From: Cycas panzhihuaensis
Taxonomy: Eukaryota > Cycadophyta
DNA: 64,000 nt
Assembly (NCBI GenBank): GCA_023213395.1
Contig: CM041465.1
Span: 247,387,741-247,451,740, forward strand
Direction of reading: 5' to 3'
The notes below the pieces were generated by a model that had not been told where the DNA came from, did no database searches, and was given only the letters and a program-made list of their open reading frames with translations. This document shows, one piece after another, positions 54,961-64,000 of the stretch (the stretch's first letter is position 1; each line of letters opens with the position of its first letter). The position numbers and the translations under genes are program-made.

Positions 54961-55164
54961 TTGACATTTAATTTTTCTCTACCCGTGTACTTATATCCCT
55001 TATGTTTTTTAATACTTTATGTATGATTTGATTATTGGAAGAATATGAAAAAGCTTGGACAAATGAATGTTCTATTTCTTCCCATGTCCCCCGTCTGAGT
55101 TGTTCTTGTTTTAGGAACCATGTTTTTGCTAAGGTTCCCAAGGTATGGATGAAAATGTGGGTCC
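54961..55164 (-). pseudogene. Ty3/gypsy gag fragment (E13)
   Basis: The minus-strand reading has the FIHTLGTLAKTWFLKQEQLR block, then GTWEEIEHSFVQAFSYSS, typical of the gypsy capsid core. It is interrupted at 55164 by E14 and resumes for about 55 bp at 62054. The reading continues across the GGTCC duplication. The downstream end stops near 54968. Confidence 0.8.
55160..55164. repeat. target-site duplication GGTCC, left copy (E14)
   Basis: GGTCC flanks E14 here and again at 62054-62058. Confidence 0.93.
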
Positions 55165-55393
55165 TGTTAAAAAACAAACTTGTACAAAAACAATATTTGC
55201 AAACTGGAAGCAAACTGCCTCAGGATCGAACAATATCCTTAAGGTACCTCAAATTGTGTTAACTCCATAATAAAAATATTACATTAGATTATTTGATATG
55301 ATACATAACATGTGTATTTATATGATATGATAGTGAGTGTGGTACCCACTTGCATGTGGGACATAACAAATGTGCATTACTAATATTCCAACA
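55165..55393 (-). repeat. 3' LTR of E14 (229 bp)
   Basis: Plus-strand text TGTTAAAAAACAAAC to ATTCCAACA. In element orientation it begins TGTTGGAATATTAG, preceded by the purine tract AAGGGGGAG. Confidence 0.92.
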
Positions 55394-55419
55394 CTCCCCC
55401 TTAATGCACATTTGGGTCA

Positions 55420-56087
55420 TTTGTATTTGCAACGACTTGTCCTTGGAAATGTTTTGAAGATGATGTCTTCAACTTGATCCTTGTCTTCAAACTTGTAGTG
55501 ATGTCTTTGCTATAGAATGATGTCTTCAACCTGATTTTCGTTTTCAATTCTATACTGATGCCTTTGTAGGATGATGTCTTCAGCTTGATTTTCGTCTTCA
55601 ATCCTGTAATGATGTCTTTGCTATAGCAGCTCTAGCAAGTGCAAATATTGATTCTTCATCATGCCTGGTCTAGCCTGATTTTGATGTAGATCCTGTAAGT
55701 AACCATCTTCAAATACAACCTGTTTGTCATCAATATCCTGTATAAATTCTTGATCATAATATACAATAGTAACCTTTGGAGCGGAATCTTCATCGGCTTG
55801 TATACTCTTTGAACTTGAATCAATACTCCAAGCAGGAACATCATTTAGACTTGAATCAATATGAGACTCATCTTCTATAGGACCATCAGATTTAATTCAA
55901 TTTCCTTTGAAATAACAATGTCATCTAAATAGACTTTTATCGATTCATTACTCTCAACATCTTCAATAGTAGTTACAACCTCATTAATGCATTCAACCAT
56001 GGTCTCTTTATGTTCAGTAGTAATTTCATCAATACACAAACATACTTGACACATTGTTTCATCAGTGTCAATAATACTTTTTCATTC
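55420..56087 (-). pseudogene. Gag-like protein, C-terminal part (E14)
   Basis: Continuation of the E14 Gag-like frame after E15. The acidic, Asp/Glu/Ile-rich region has segments such as DETMCQVCLCIDEITTEHKE and KVYLDDIVISKEIE, followed by three tandem repeats of 18-19 residues built on HHYRIEDENQAEDIILQ (DNA period 57 then 54 bp, starts near 55573, 55519 and 55462) and a basic end. It parallels the E15 protein. Frame changes and a stop before the repeats indicate decay. The normal zinc knuckle of copia Gag is not seen. Confidence 0.7.
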
Positions 56088-56092
56088 GTTTT
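56088..56092. repeat. target-site duplication GTTTT, left copy (E15)
   Basis: GTTTT precedes E15 and recurs at 59127-59131 after it. Confidence 0.9.
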
Positions 56093-56316
56093 TGTTGGAA
56101 AATAGAACCTGCAATAAGATATTGACAAACAAAACAGAACACCTCCACAGGATCGAACGGTACCCTTAAGGTACCTCAAATTGTATTAACAAAACATCCT
56201 TACAACAACATTACAATATGATACACTATGTTGTGTATTTATAATACATGTCAATATAGTGAGAGTGGAACCCACTTGCATGTGGGACAAAACAAATATG
56301 TATTAATATTCTAACA
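56093..56316 (-). repeat. 3' LTR of E15 (224 bp)
   Basis: Plus-strand text TGTTGGAAAATAGAACC to ATTCTAACA. It is homologous to the E14 LTRs in the block GTGGGACCCACTTGCATGTG and its surroundings. Confidence 0.93.
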
Positions 56317-56338
56317 CTCCCCTTAATGCACATTTGGA

Positions 56339-57478
56339 TTATTTATACTTGTAACGCCTTGTCCTTGGAAGTGTCTCGAAAATGATGTCTTCAATTTGAT
56401 CCTTATCTTCAAACTTGTAGTGATGTCTTTGTTGTAGAATGATGTCTTCATCTTGATTTACGTCTTCAATTATGTACTGATGTCTTTGTAGGATGATGTC
56501 CTCAACTTGATTTTTGTCTTCAATCTTGTAGTGATGATGTTGATGTAGCAGCTCTAGCAAGTGCAAATCATGATTCTTCATTGTGCCTGGTCTAGTTTGA
56601 TTTTGATGTAGATCCTGTAAACAACCATCTTCAATCACAACTTGCATCTCATCATTATCCTGTATAAACTCTTGATCACCATGTACAATAGTGATTTCTT
56701 CAATCTTTGGAGCAGAATATTGATCAACTAGCATACTCTTTGAAATTGAATCAATGCTGAAAGTAGGAACATCGTTCAAACTTGAATCAATACTTAAAGT
56801 AGGAATATCATCAACATAAGGCTCATCCTTTATAAGACCATCAAATTCATATTCAATGGTGTCATCTACATAAACCTTTATCAACTCATCATTTTCAATG
56901 CCTTTATCAATTGTTGTAGTCTCATCAATGCATTCAACTATCGCTTCCTTACATTCAATAGAAATTTCATTATTACTCATACATTCTTTATCTTGACATG
57001 TCATTTCATCAGTGTTATTGATATTTTCTTCATTCATTGTACTTGTACCATAACCATAACTGGCCTTAATTGCCTTTTCAATCATTTGTTGTGTCTCTTC
57101 AGGAATTTGTTCAAATACTTCCTTTAGAAAATCCCAAGCTTCTTTAGCATTACTTGCATGTAGAATCATAGGAACGACAAAATGGAATCTGGAAGGAAGA
57201 TCAACCTCATTGAATGTAGCTCGAATCATAATGAATGCTTTTCTATCTTTCTTCTCAAGCATTTCCTTTTCTTTTTCATCCTTAGGGATATCATATTCAT
57301 CAGTAACAATCTTCCATAAACCTCTAGCTATGAATAAACATCTCATTTTAATTGTTCAAAAGAAGTAGTCTTCACCATTACACTTAGATATTGGAAGAAA
57401 TGAATCCTTCAAGTAATATTCATTTGTTTCAGGAACATATATAACCACATCATTCTCTTCCATGATTATAAATGCCAT
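56339..57478 (-). CDS. Gag-like protein of the non-autonomous element E15
   Basis: About 380 residues from ATG at 57478 to TAA at 56339, with one in-frame TGA near 57360. The 335-residue frame from 57346 is open. The N-terminal part is a DUF4219/UBN2-type copia capsid (NEYYLKDSF, IARGLWKIVTDEYDIPKDEK, NAKEAWDFLKEVFEQIPEE). The rest is unlike ordinary Gag: a long acidic region with YVDDTIEYEFDGL-type segments, then three tandem 18-19-residue repeats (HHYKIEDKNQVEDIILQ type) and a basic tail RTRRYKYK. No CCHC knuckle, protease or pol follows before the LTR. The likely role is particle formation and cis packaging, with enzymes borrowed from an autonomous copia. The premature stop means the intact form is inferred, so calling it a pseudogene is also reasonable. 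Confidence 0.72.
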
Positions 57479-58888
57479 CTCTAAATAATGTGTCCCTTTT
57501 TCAATCAACAAACTCACCTAACATTGGTAACTTGCTCATTAATCATACTCACCAAATTCTCTCATATCTCATATCTTTCACATCATTGACTTTATCCTCA
57601 CATCATTGCCTTTCACATATCACCAACCAGTCACGTAGAATCCAAACACTCACTTCACCAAATCAATGCCTCATAAATATCACAATGATCATACATGTCA
57701 TATGTCGCTACCAAGACATACACTTCACTTGATTGTCCAAAACATACAACTCATGCCATTACACTATTTAATAATTTTGCTTCCTTGCAACTCAGGTATC
57801 TTCAACAAGAAACTCATCCTTCTTTGCCCATTCAATCAACTAGAAAACATCATCAAATATCCCTAATCTCATGCTCAAAACATGCCCAATCTTGTTATGT
57901 TAACCTCACATGCAACAAGCATCTCATCGCCTCATATCACTATCTTTCTTGCCCTCAAAATAGTCTTATCATGCCCATAAAGTCCCTTCACATAAATCAC
58001 ATTCCAAGGAGCTCTAAATCACCATATGCCACTCAACTCATTCATGCAAACACATGCACTGTCGCTTCATCACCATACTATGTCATCATTACAATAGCTC
58101 TCTCATATGAACACATGTAAGAAGGCACTTAATTTTTTATTAAATAATCACCATCATGCACTTCAAATCACCAATAGAGTGCCAAATACATTCACATCAA
58201 CATAACTTAATATCATCTCACATTGTAACAATACTCTCCCATGCACAACATACATAAGAGAGCCTCAAACAATCACTTCATTGTCATTGCCTCTTTCATG
58301 TCACCATATCAATATGAAACCCTTAAATTCCCAAAAACTTATTTCTGAAAAAAAGTATAGCTCAAAAAAATATAAAATATGGATGAAAATGATGGCCTCT
58401 GAAATACAATTCCAACGGTTTAGACGAAATTGAATTCTGATATCTAGATCAAAAGTTATGCTCCTTTTAAGAATTTCACAATTAGGGTTTCTAGGGGCTG
58501 TAATAGTACCTTCTGATAAATTGATAATAACTTTTTATTCTAAACTATGATGAACCTCAAACCACTTCCATTAGAAAGAGAATTTAAAAACGCACAAAAT
58601 CAAAAAAAATTTGAGGTCATTTGGATACCTGTAGTCAAAGTTATGGCTCTTTGAAGTTGAGGTTGCAGATCTGTCCTAAAAATATGGCGATGGAAAAAAT
58701 GCAGGCCGAAATTAATTTTGCTGCAATTTTCGCACTTTCACCCCAAAATCTATAGTGCGACCACTTAAATTTTACAGAACGAGCTATTTCGTCTCAATTT
58801 CGCTATTACTTTTCAGAAATTTCAATGTTATGGCACCTCTAAAATCACTGCTCTAATACTGAACAAAAACACCTCTCTCAACCCAGGT
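57479..58888 (-). other. leader of E15, no gene supported
   Basis: On the plus strand it is C-rich and T-rich and gives overlapping frames up to 141 codons (57472-58120), but all are low-complexity and have no family motif. Its start is repeated in the E14 leader near 59600-59680. Confidence 0.65.
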
Positions 58889-58900
58889 GCTCTGATACCA
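58889..58900 (-). other. primer-binding site of E15
   Basis: GCTCTGATACCA on the plus strand abuts the 5' LTR at 58901. Confidence 0.93.
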
Positions 58901-59126
58901 TGCTGGAAAATAGAACCTGCAATAAGATATTGACAAACAAAATAGAACACCTCCACAGGATCGAATCTGCACTTCTTAAGGTACCTCAAATTGTATTAAC
59001 AAAACATCCTTACAACAACATTACAATATGATACACTATGTTGTGTATTTATAATACATGTCAATATAGTGAGAGTGGAACCCACTTGCATGTGGGACAA
59101 CACACATGTGTATTAATATTCTAACA
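58901..59126 (-). repeat. 5' LTR of E15 (226 bp)
   Basis: Plus-strand TGCTGGAAAATAGAACC to ATTCTAACA; the first TGTTGG has become TGCTGG. Confidence 0.93.
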
Positions 59127-59131
59127 GTTTT

Positions 59132-59602
59132 ATCTGTATCATAATCATCACTAATCTTGTTTGTCTTTTTAATCATTTGTTGTATTTTCTTCAAGAGTTT
59201 GTTCAAATACATCATTTAAAAAATCCCAAGCTTCCTTGGCAGCATTTGCATGATGAACCTTAGGGATGGCAAAATGATATGAATAAGGAAGATCAACCTT
59301 ATCTAATGTAGCAATAATCATGATAATCGCTTCTTTGTCTTTCTTCTTAAGTTTTTTCTTCTCTTCTTCATCCTTAAGAATATCATATCCATCAGTAACA
59401 AATTTCACAAGCCTCTAGCTATGAAAAACCATCTTATTTTAATTGTCCAAAAGAAATAGCTTGCTCCATCACACTTAGGTATCGGAAGATGCGAATCCCT
59501 TAAGTAATATTCATTTGTTTCATGAACATATATGACCACGTCATTTTCTTCTATGATTGTAAGTGTACTTCCAAACAACATGTCCCTTTTGTCAATCAAC
59601 AA
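59132..59602 (-). pseudogene. Gag-like protein, N-terminal part (E14)
   Basis: The minus-strand reading starts around 59602 (MLIDKRDMLFGS) with NEYYLRDSHLPIPKCDGASYFF and WFFIARGL. It then reads through a stop near 59407 into KFVTDGYDILKDEEEKK and ANAAKEAWDFLNDVFEQTLEEN, and is cut at 59131 by E15. It is homologous to residues 1 to about 150 of the E15 protein. A UBN2-type copia Gag is the only recognised family. Confidence 0.8.
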
Positions 59603-61807
59603 ACATACCTAACATTGGTAACTTGTCCATTAATCATGCTCAACAAACTCTCTCATATTTCATATCCCTCATGTTACTAACTTCATCATCATTTCTCATA
59701 TCGCCAAGCAGTCACATACAAAGAGTACCTCTATAAAATGTGTAATGATCTATACCATTAAACAAAGTTTGTTTGACTGTAGCTTAGGTATGTCCAACAA
59801 ACTCACCTTTCTTCACCCTTCTATCAATTAATGAAACACACCATCAAACATGCCCTCTTCGCGCTCTCTTTTGCCCAATAGACTCTTTTATATAAACACA
59901 TGCAAAGACCCTAATATTGCTCTTAAATTCTTTCATGCAAATGCATGCTAGAAGCGCACACAGTTGCCTCTTCTCAAATTTTCTTTTGCTTTCCAAAACA
60001 AGCTAATGAATTGTAGAAAGAACCAATCTAAACTCCACAAGTCTGATTGCAAAATATATTTAAATATCCACTCTTTTGAATTAATGTAAACAAAGCATTG
60101 AAGGCCTCTATTATCACTCAAGAACACTTTGTGCGTAGATCATCAAAATAACCCCCTTTATTGATAAATAAAACAAGGTAATACTGCTCTCTCATACAAC
60201 AATATAATCCAGACAATATATTTCAGTCCAGTTACTTCAATATCAATAAATGTCTGACCATAGTTGTCTCAATTATCTCTATATGAATTTCACTAAAAAA
60301 TCCTTATAATTTGACAAGCCATATAAAAGGGAGATTAAAATATCAAACGTGAAATTCATTAAATATATCATATGGTGGTATGCAATCTGGCGACTTTATT
60401 GAACAAATATCATCCCGCAATGATGAAGGGCAATTTAATATTTTCAACCATGGGACAAAACTATATTAATCAATGGGCATCTAAAATTCTTACCCACAGC
60501 AATAAAAAATTTCAACTGGGCGATTTAATTAATCGATGGTGATTTTAAATGTTCAGTCGGGCATCTTCATTCTCAACAACAGCCAGAGACTAAATCAAAT
60601 TGTACTGGAGAACATAATATATATGAGTGATTTAAATAAATCGTTATGCAAAGATCATAAATTATCACGACGACTTTAAAAGAGAGTACCTTATATATTT
60701 TAGGCCATAAATATGCTACGACTTTGCGTGAACTTCAATAACGACCTATGTACATGCATCCATTCCCATAGTTCGCCCAAATACTTCTATGGCTGCAATT
60801 TTAGTAGCGACCCGCAAACATTGACCTCTGCGTTTCTCCAAACATTGTGGCTGGTTAAAATGCGACTCTACACATGGTTGAATCTCTGTCGATCTTTGTA
60901 GACTATCACGGCCTCAATGCTCAACTATATATCGCCTTACGACTGTGATCCCTAGCATTGCTCCTCTGCGTCACTGCGCAAAATCTTTCGATCAACATGA
61001 AATTTCAATGACCAAGGCGAAACAATGTTCCACGATTGTGCAAACAAAAGCACAGCATGACGACAACAGGAGTGAATCTCAATGGGCACACCGATGTAAT
61101 AGATGCAAAATTCTTTAATGGCACTAGCGAGCACACAGGATAGAAAATAGGGTTTTCCTAGTTTTCCCACGGTGGATCAAGGTAATCTCCACAGTAGTCT
61201 CTGTCTCTATTTGTAGTCTCTCCATGCAAGTGAACAGAGTATTTACAGTAGCTCCAAGCAGTTACATACCATGACGAACAACTAAGATCTCTAATACACA
61301 GACATGTAGCTATTCTTCCACGGCCAATAGCTACCACTTCACGAGTTGCGTCTCTCTCCAGAGGCATTAACAGATGCAACAAATTAGGGCAATAGATTCA
61401 AGGTAGCAATGGATGGCAGGAAGATATCTACAGCAGGTTGTGATACCCAAGATTTTCTTCGATGGGCAAACTATGGAGCTTCACAGAACAAAATCAGGTT
61501 GAGCGATGACTCAGATAGCAATGGTAATGAGTATCATGCAACACAGACCAACAGAGCGAGCATCGCCAGATTAATTACAACAGAATCTTCGTCCTTTCAC
61601 AAATCACATAGGTTGAAATTTATGCAGATGCTACACAATCCACGTTTCCATAGTTACATAATTGGGTAGTCTGTATAGCAACATGTTGAAAGGTGCAAAT
61701 ATTCCACACAATCACGAACCAACGAACTGAATCACGAATCAACATTAGTAAACTGACTATGAGCAAATCCTTCCAACGAACCTCGCTAAACCTTGTTTAA
61801 CCTGGAC
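59603..61807 (-). other. leader of E14, no gene supported
   Basis: About 2.2 kb between primer site and Gag. Short frames on either strand (for example plus-strand 61409-61669) have no recognisable motif. Confidence 0.6.
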
Positions 61808-61819
61808 ACTCTAATACCA
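61808..61819 (-). other. degenerate primer-binding site of E14
   Basis: The plus-strand text ACTCTAATACCA corresponds to TGGTATTAGAGT, two changes from the consensus site, abutting the LTR at 61820. Confidence 0.8.
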
Positions 61820-62053
61820 TTTTAAAAACCAAACCTGCATAAAAACAATATTCGCAAACTGGAAATAAACCACCTCAGGATCGAATAGTATTCTTAAGGT
61901 ACCTCAAATTGTATTAATTCCATAATAAAAATATTACATCAGATTATTTCATATGATACATAACATGTGCATTTATAATACACGATATGATAATGAGTGT
62001 GGGACCCACTTGCATGTGGGACATTACAAATATGCATTACTAATATTCCAACA
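61820..62053 (-). repeat. 5' LTR of E14 (234 bp)
   Basis: Matches 55165-55393 along its length. The CA terminus is mutated (TTTT at 61820-61823 in plus-strand text). GGTCC follows at 62054. Confidence 0.92.
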
Positions 62054-62110
62054 GGTCCAATGTAGTTTGTGTAGCGGTCTAGTTCTATTTTTATAGCAAT
62101 TTTCCTAAAA
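62054..62110 (-). pseudogene. Ty3/gypsy gag fragment (E13, beyond E14)
   Basis: A short minus-strand reading (PLHKLHWT) runs in frame across the duplication into the capsid block at 55164. The rest of the E13 gag and its 5' LTR are not recognisable to the right. Confidence 0.45.
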
Positions 62111-63674
62111 AATACATGTAATAATCCACAAAAACGATAACTAGATGCTATTCAACAAGAAAATGAACAAGGAACAGGAATTACAAAATCCACTAAAGTA
62201 AATTATAATCTTTATTGTCAAATAATACCAAAATATAATGAAATTACAACAAAATATCAGTTTTTCCTGAAGAAGTGAGCTTCCCTCTTCGAGGTGAGAA
62301 ACCCTACAAACTGCAACCCCCAAATGGGTGAGCTAATTGTAGCCCTAGAAGCAAAAATGCGCAACCAAAAAAACTTCCAAATGATGGTTTGAGATGCCGC
62401 ACAAACTTCCTATATGTAGTGATCAAAATACTTCAATTAGAAGTCAGCCAGACTAGGTGATATTATCCTTAATACTGCTTAAATAAAAGTCGGCCAAAAC
62501 TTCGCCAAAACTGGCAAGCTAAATTTAAATGGTCATAACTTTTGATAGAGATGTCAAAATTGACTTTTGTCTGAACCGTTGGAATCGTCATTCAGAGACC
62601 TTTGATTTGAATGGCCATATGTTGTACCTTTGACCATATTTTGGAATGCTACAATTCTCCTTCCCTTAAAATAATGCTTCACCCTTGAAGTATTGAGAAA
62701 TGTTTGTAGCTCAGTCTAATCTTCCAACCACGTCCTGCTAGATCCTGTAGGTCGTGAAGATTTGGTTTGATCTTGCGTCTTCTATGGAGCTTTATTAGCA
62801 GGCATCTTGTATTTGTCGATGTGTGTTCTTGGGACCAGGTACATGCAATGTCTTGTTCTAAATTAGAAGGATCCTGGGACTTGTGAGGGATCTCAATTGA
62901 CTTGTCCTGGTCTTGCCTTGCATTTGCACCTTTTGTTTTCGAATGGGATGAATTTTGGAAAAAGACGTGAAGATTTTGGGAAAAGAATTAGTCGTGAGTG
63001 TCATGGATTGATGATTGCCTATTGTGGGAAAAAGAAAAAGGGGAATGAACCAAGATCAAGCATAGCTCAGAAGGTATAGAAAGAAGGGATACATTTTGGA
63101 ATATGTCTTGGATGGAGATGAAAGTTTGTATAAGTTTTGGTGGACCACAACACCTTTTGGGGGAGAAAGATGGATGGGGAATTTGTGATAGAGATTCTTT
63201 ATGGAAAAATATTTTTAATAGGGTTTTAGGATTGGTACTCAAATAAAAGGAAAGATTTAACGGAAAAAGGTGATATTGATAATATGGAATTGAGGAGGTT
63301 TGGGAAAAGTCGAATGGGGTTTTGTAAGGGCCAATACTAAGAGATAAGACTTGACGAACAGATTGAAGTTATAGCATATCCTGTTGAGAAAGATCTATAG
63401 GGGGTGAAGGAGTAGATGAGTACAGATATGAACTAGGGTTACTGAGGGAAATTAAAATTTGACTTACGAAAAAACTAAAGGTAAAGGAATTAAGAGCATG
63501 GTTAACTATGGGTGGAAGAGAAAGGGGCTTTTGTATTGCTATTGAACTAGGGAAAGAGAGAGGACATATAAAACTACTGAACAAAATGTGCATGTGCAAT
63601 ACAGGATCAGTGGGTACCTTGCATGAAATTTGTTGAGAAAAATCTGCTTGTTCCTCATTACCTTCGTGCTGCTC
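62111..63674. other. unassigned stretch, no gene recognised
   Basis: Contains a ~70-bp segment (62534-62605) similar in inverted orientation to the E15 leader (58382-58455). Otherwise only short frames without family motifs. Confidence 0.45.
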
Positions 63675-63980
63675 CTATGTAACTTCACTTTGGATTTCCT
63701 CCCTAATATTGAAATGAAACTCTTCTGTTGCTTGTACCTGCTTCGGGTCTTCTATGTCGTCATATTGTTTTCTCTGCACTAGATCTCGTTCTAGCTCTTC
63801 CAAAACCTCTAAGATCTCCTCATTACTAATGTCTTCTTCTTGCCCTTCCTCATCTGCTTGAATCTCACCCTGCTTATGTTTCTTAAAAGCTGTGGTAGCC
63901 GCCTCTAAAAATTGGTACCATAAAAAAGGTTCTTTAGCCCAATTAATGAACCACTCATAAGCTTGTTCGTTCAATATCAT
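63675..63980 (-). CDS. unknown acidic reading frame, possibly gag-derived
   Basis: A minus-strand frame of 101 codons from ATG at 63980; the frame remains open upstream to the window edge. It starts with a Trp/Tyr/Phe-rich helix (AYEWFINWAKEPFLWYQF) followed by a very acidic, Glu/Asp-rich stretch (EEGQEEDISNEEILEVLEEL). The first block loosely recalls the aromatic-rich helix of gypsy capsid proteins, but I do not recognise the family. It may be a truncated Gag or an unrelated retroelement frame. Confidence 0.3.
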   Translation of the reverse strand: MILNEQAYEWFINWAKEPFLWYQFLEAATTAFKKHKQGEIQADEEGQEEDISNEEILEVLEELERDLVQRKQYDDIEDPKQVQATEEFHFNIREEIQSEVT

Positions 63981-64000
63981 TTCTAATATTGGTCCATACT

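Larger units (their letters stand above)
56093..59126 (-). mobile_element. E15: second gag-only element of the same family, nested in E14
   Basis: 3034 bp with LTRs 56093-56316 and 58901-59126, an exact initiator-Met primer site (58889-58900), a purine tract, and the GTTTT duplication. Its single gene is the Gag-like protein at 56339-57478. LTR and gene are homologous to E14, so the family transposed at least twice here. Confidence 0.93.
55165..62053 (-). mobile_element. E14: gag-only, non-autonomous copia-like element in E13 gag
   Basis: Paired LTRs (55165-55393 and 61820-62053), a primer-site-like sequence next to the right LTR, and a perfect GGTCC duplication. After subtracting nested E15 and its duplicated five bases the element is about 3.85 kb. 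It contains a long leader and one Gag-like gene, with no protease, integrase, RT or RNase H motif in any frame I could read. It matches the published idea of terminal-repeat elements carrying only GAG (TR-GAG). Confidence 0.9.

Noticed and set aside
57472-58120. Overlapping plus-strand frames of up to 141 codons
   Set aside because: They lie in the E15 leader, are Ser/His/Thr/Ile-rich low-complexity readings of C/T-rich sequence, and carry no motif.
1800-63980. Host protein-coding genes
   Set aside because: Every frame with a recognisable domain belongs to copia, gypsy or LINE proteins; no exon-like block with other homology could be supported by reading.

Overview
The window reads as a transposable-element graveyard from a plant nuclear genome. 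It is AT-rich and I could support no host gene, tRNA, rRNA or CRISPR array. The content is Ty1/copia elements (at least ten copies in several families), Ty3/gypsy remnants and two LINE copies, nested in each other and decayed. A large, TE-rich seed-plant genome is the best reading; a conifer or other gymnosperm is plausible but is not shown by the sequence.

Layout. (1) Positions 1-25.4 kb are a nested copia stack. The oldest layer is E6 (+, 21441-25385). E4 (+, 11415-11771 and 20958-21440) sits in its gag. E4 in turn carries E2 (-, up to 11414) and E5 (-, 11772-20957, five-base target duplication AGAAG). E2 carries E3 (+, 2262-7378) and abuts E1 (+, 1-1781). (2) 25.4-29.3 kb holds an LTR with a primer-binding site and a Ty3/gypsy pol relic with the start of its 3' LTR. 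(3) 29.3-37.4 kb is a LINE (minus strand) split by a structurally complete copia element E9 (31307-36497, duplication GAACA). (4) 37.4-39.4 kb is a gypsy 3' fragment, E10, with an LTR and an unrecognised ~350-codon frame (ORFX). (5) 39.4-44.2 kb is a second LINE (minus). (6) 44.3-47.96 kb is copia E11. (7) 48.2-49.9 kb is a diverged tandem array (~118-bp period) followed by a TATA box, probably an LTR. (8) 49.9-55.2 kb plus 62.05 kb onward is gypsy element E13 (minus), which has a second ORFX copy downstream of integrase. It is split by E14 (55165-62053, duplication GGTCC), a gag-only copia-like element that is itself split by E15 (56093-59126, duplication GTTTT), a gag-only element of the same family. 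(9) 62.1-64.0 kb is mostly unassigned.

Element biology. Copia elements make a Gag-Pol polyprotein (nucleocapsid, protease, integrase, reverse transcriptase, RNase H), prime minus-strand DNA from initiator tRNA-Met (site TGGTATCAGAGC after the 5' LTR) and plus-strand DNA from a polypurine tract before the 3' LTR. Every autonomous copy here carries stops, deletions or lost catalytic residues. E14/E15 lack pol and would have depended on enzymes supplied in trans.

The three observations I consider most worth following are: the conserved downstream frame ORFX, seen in two diverged gypsy copies with no frameshift; inverted repeats that straddle the polypurine tract/3' LTR junction in essentially every copia family present; and a hairpin beside the gypsy polypurine tract whose stem changes are compensatory between the two copies.
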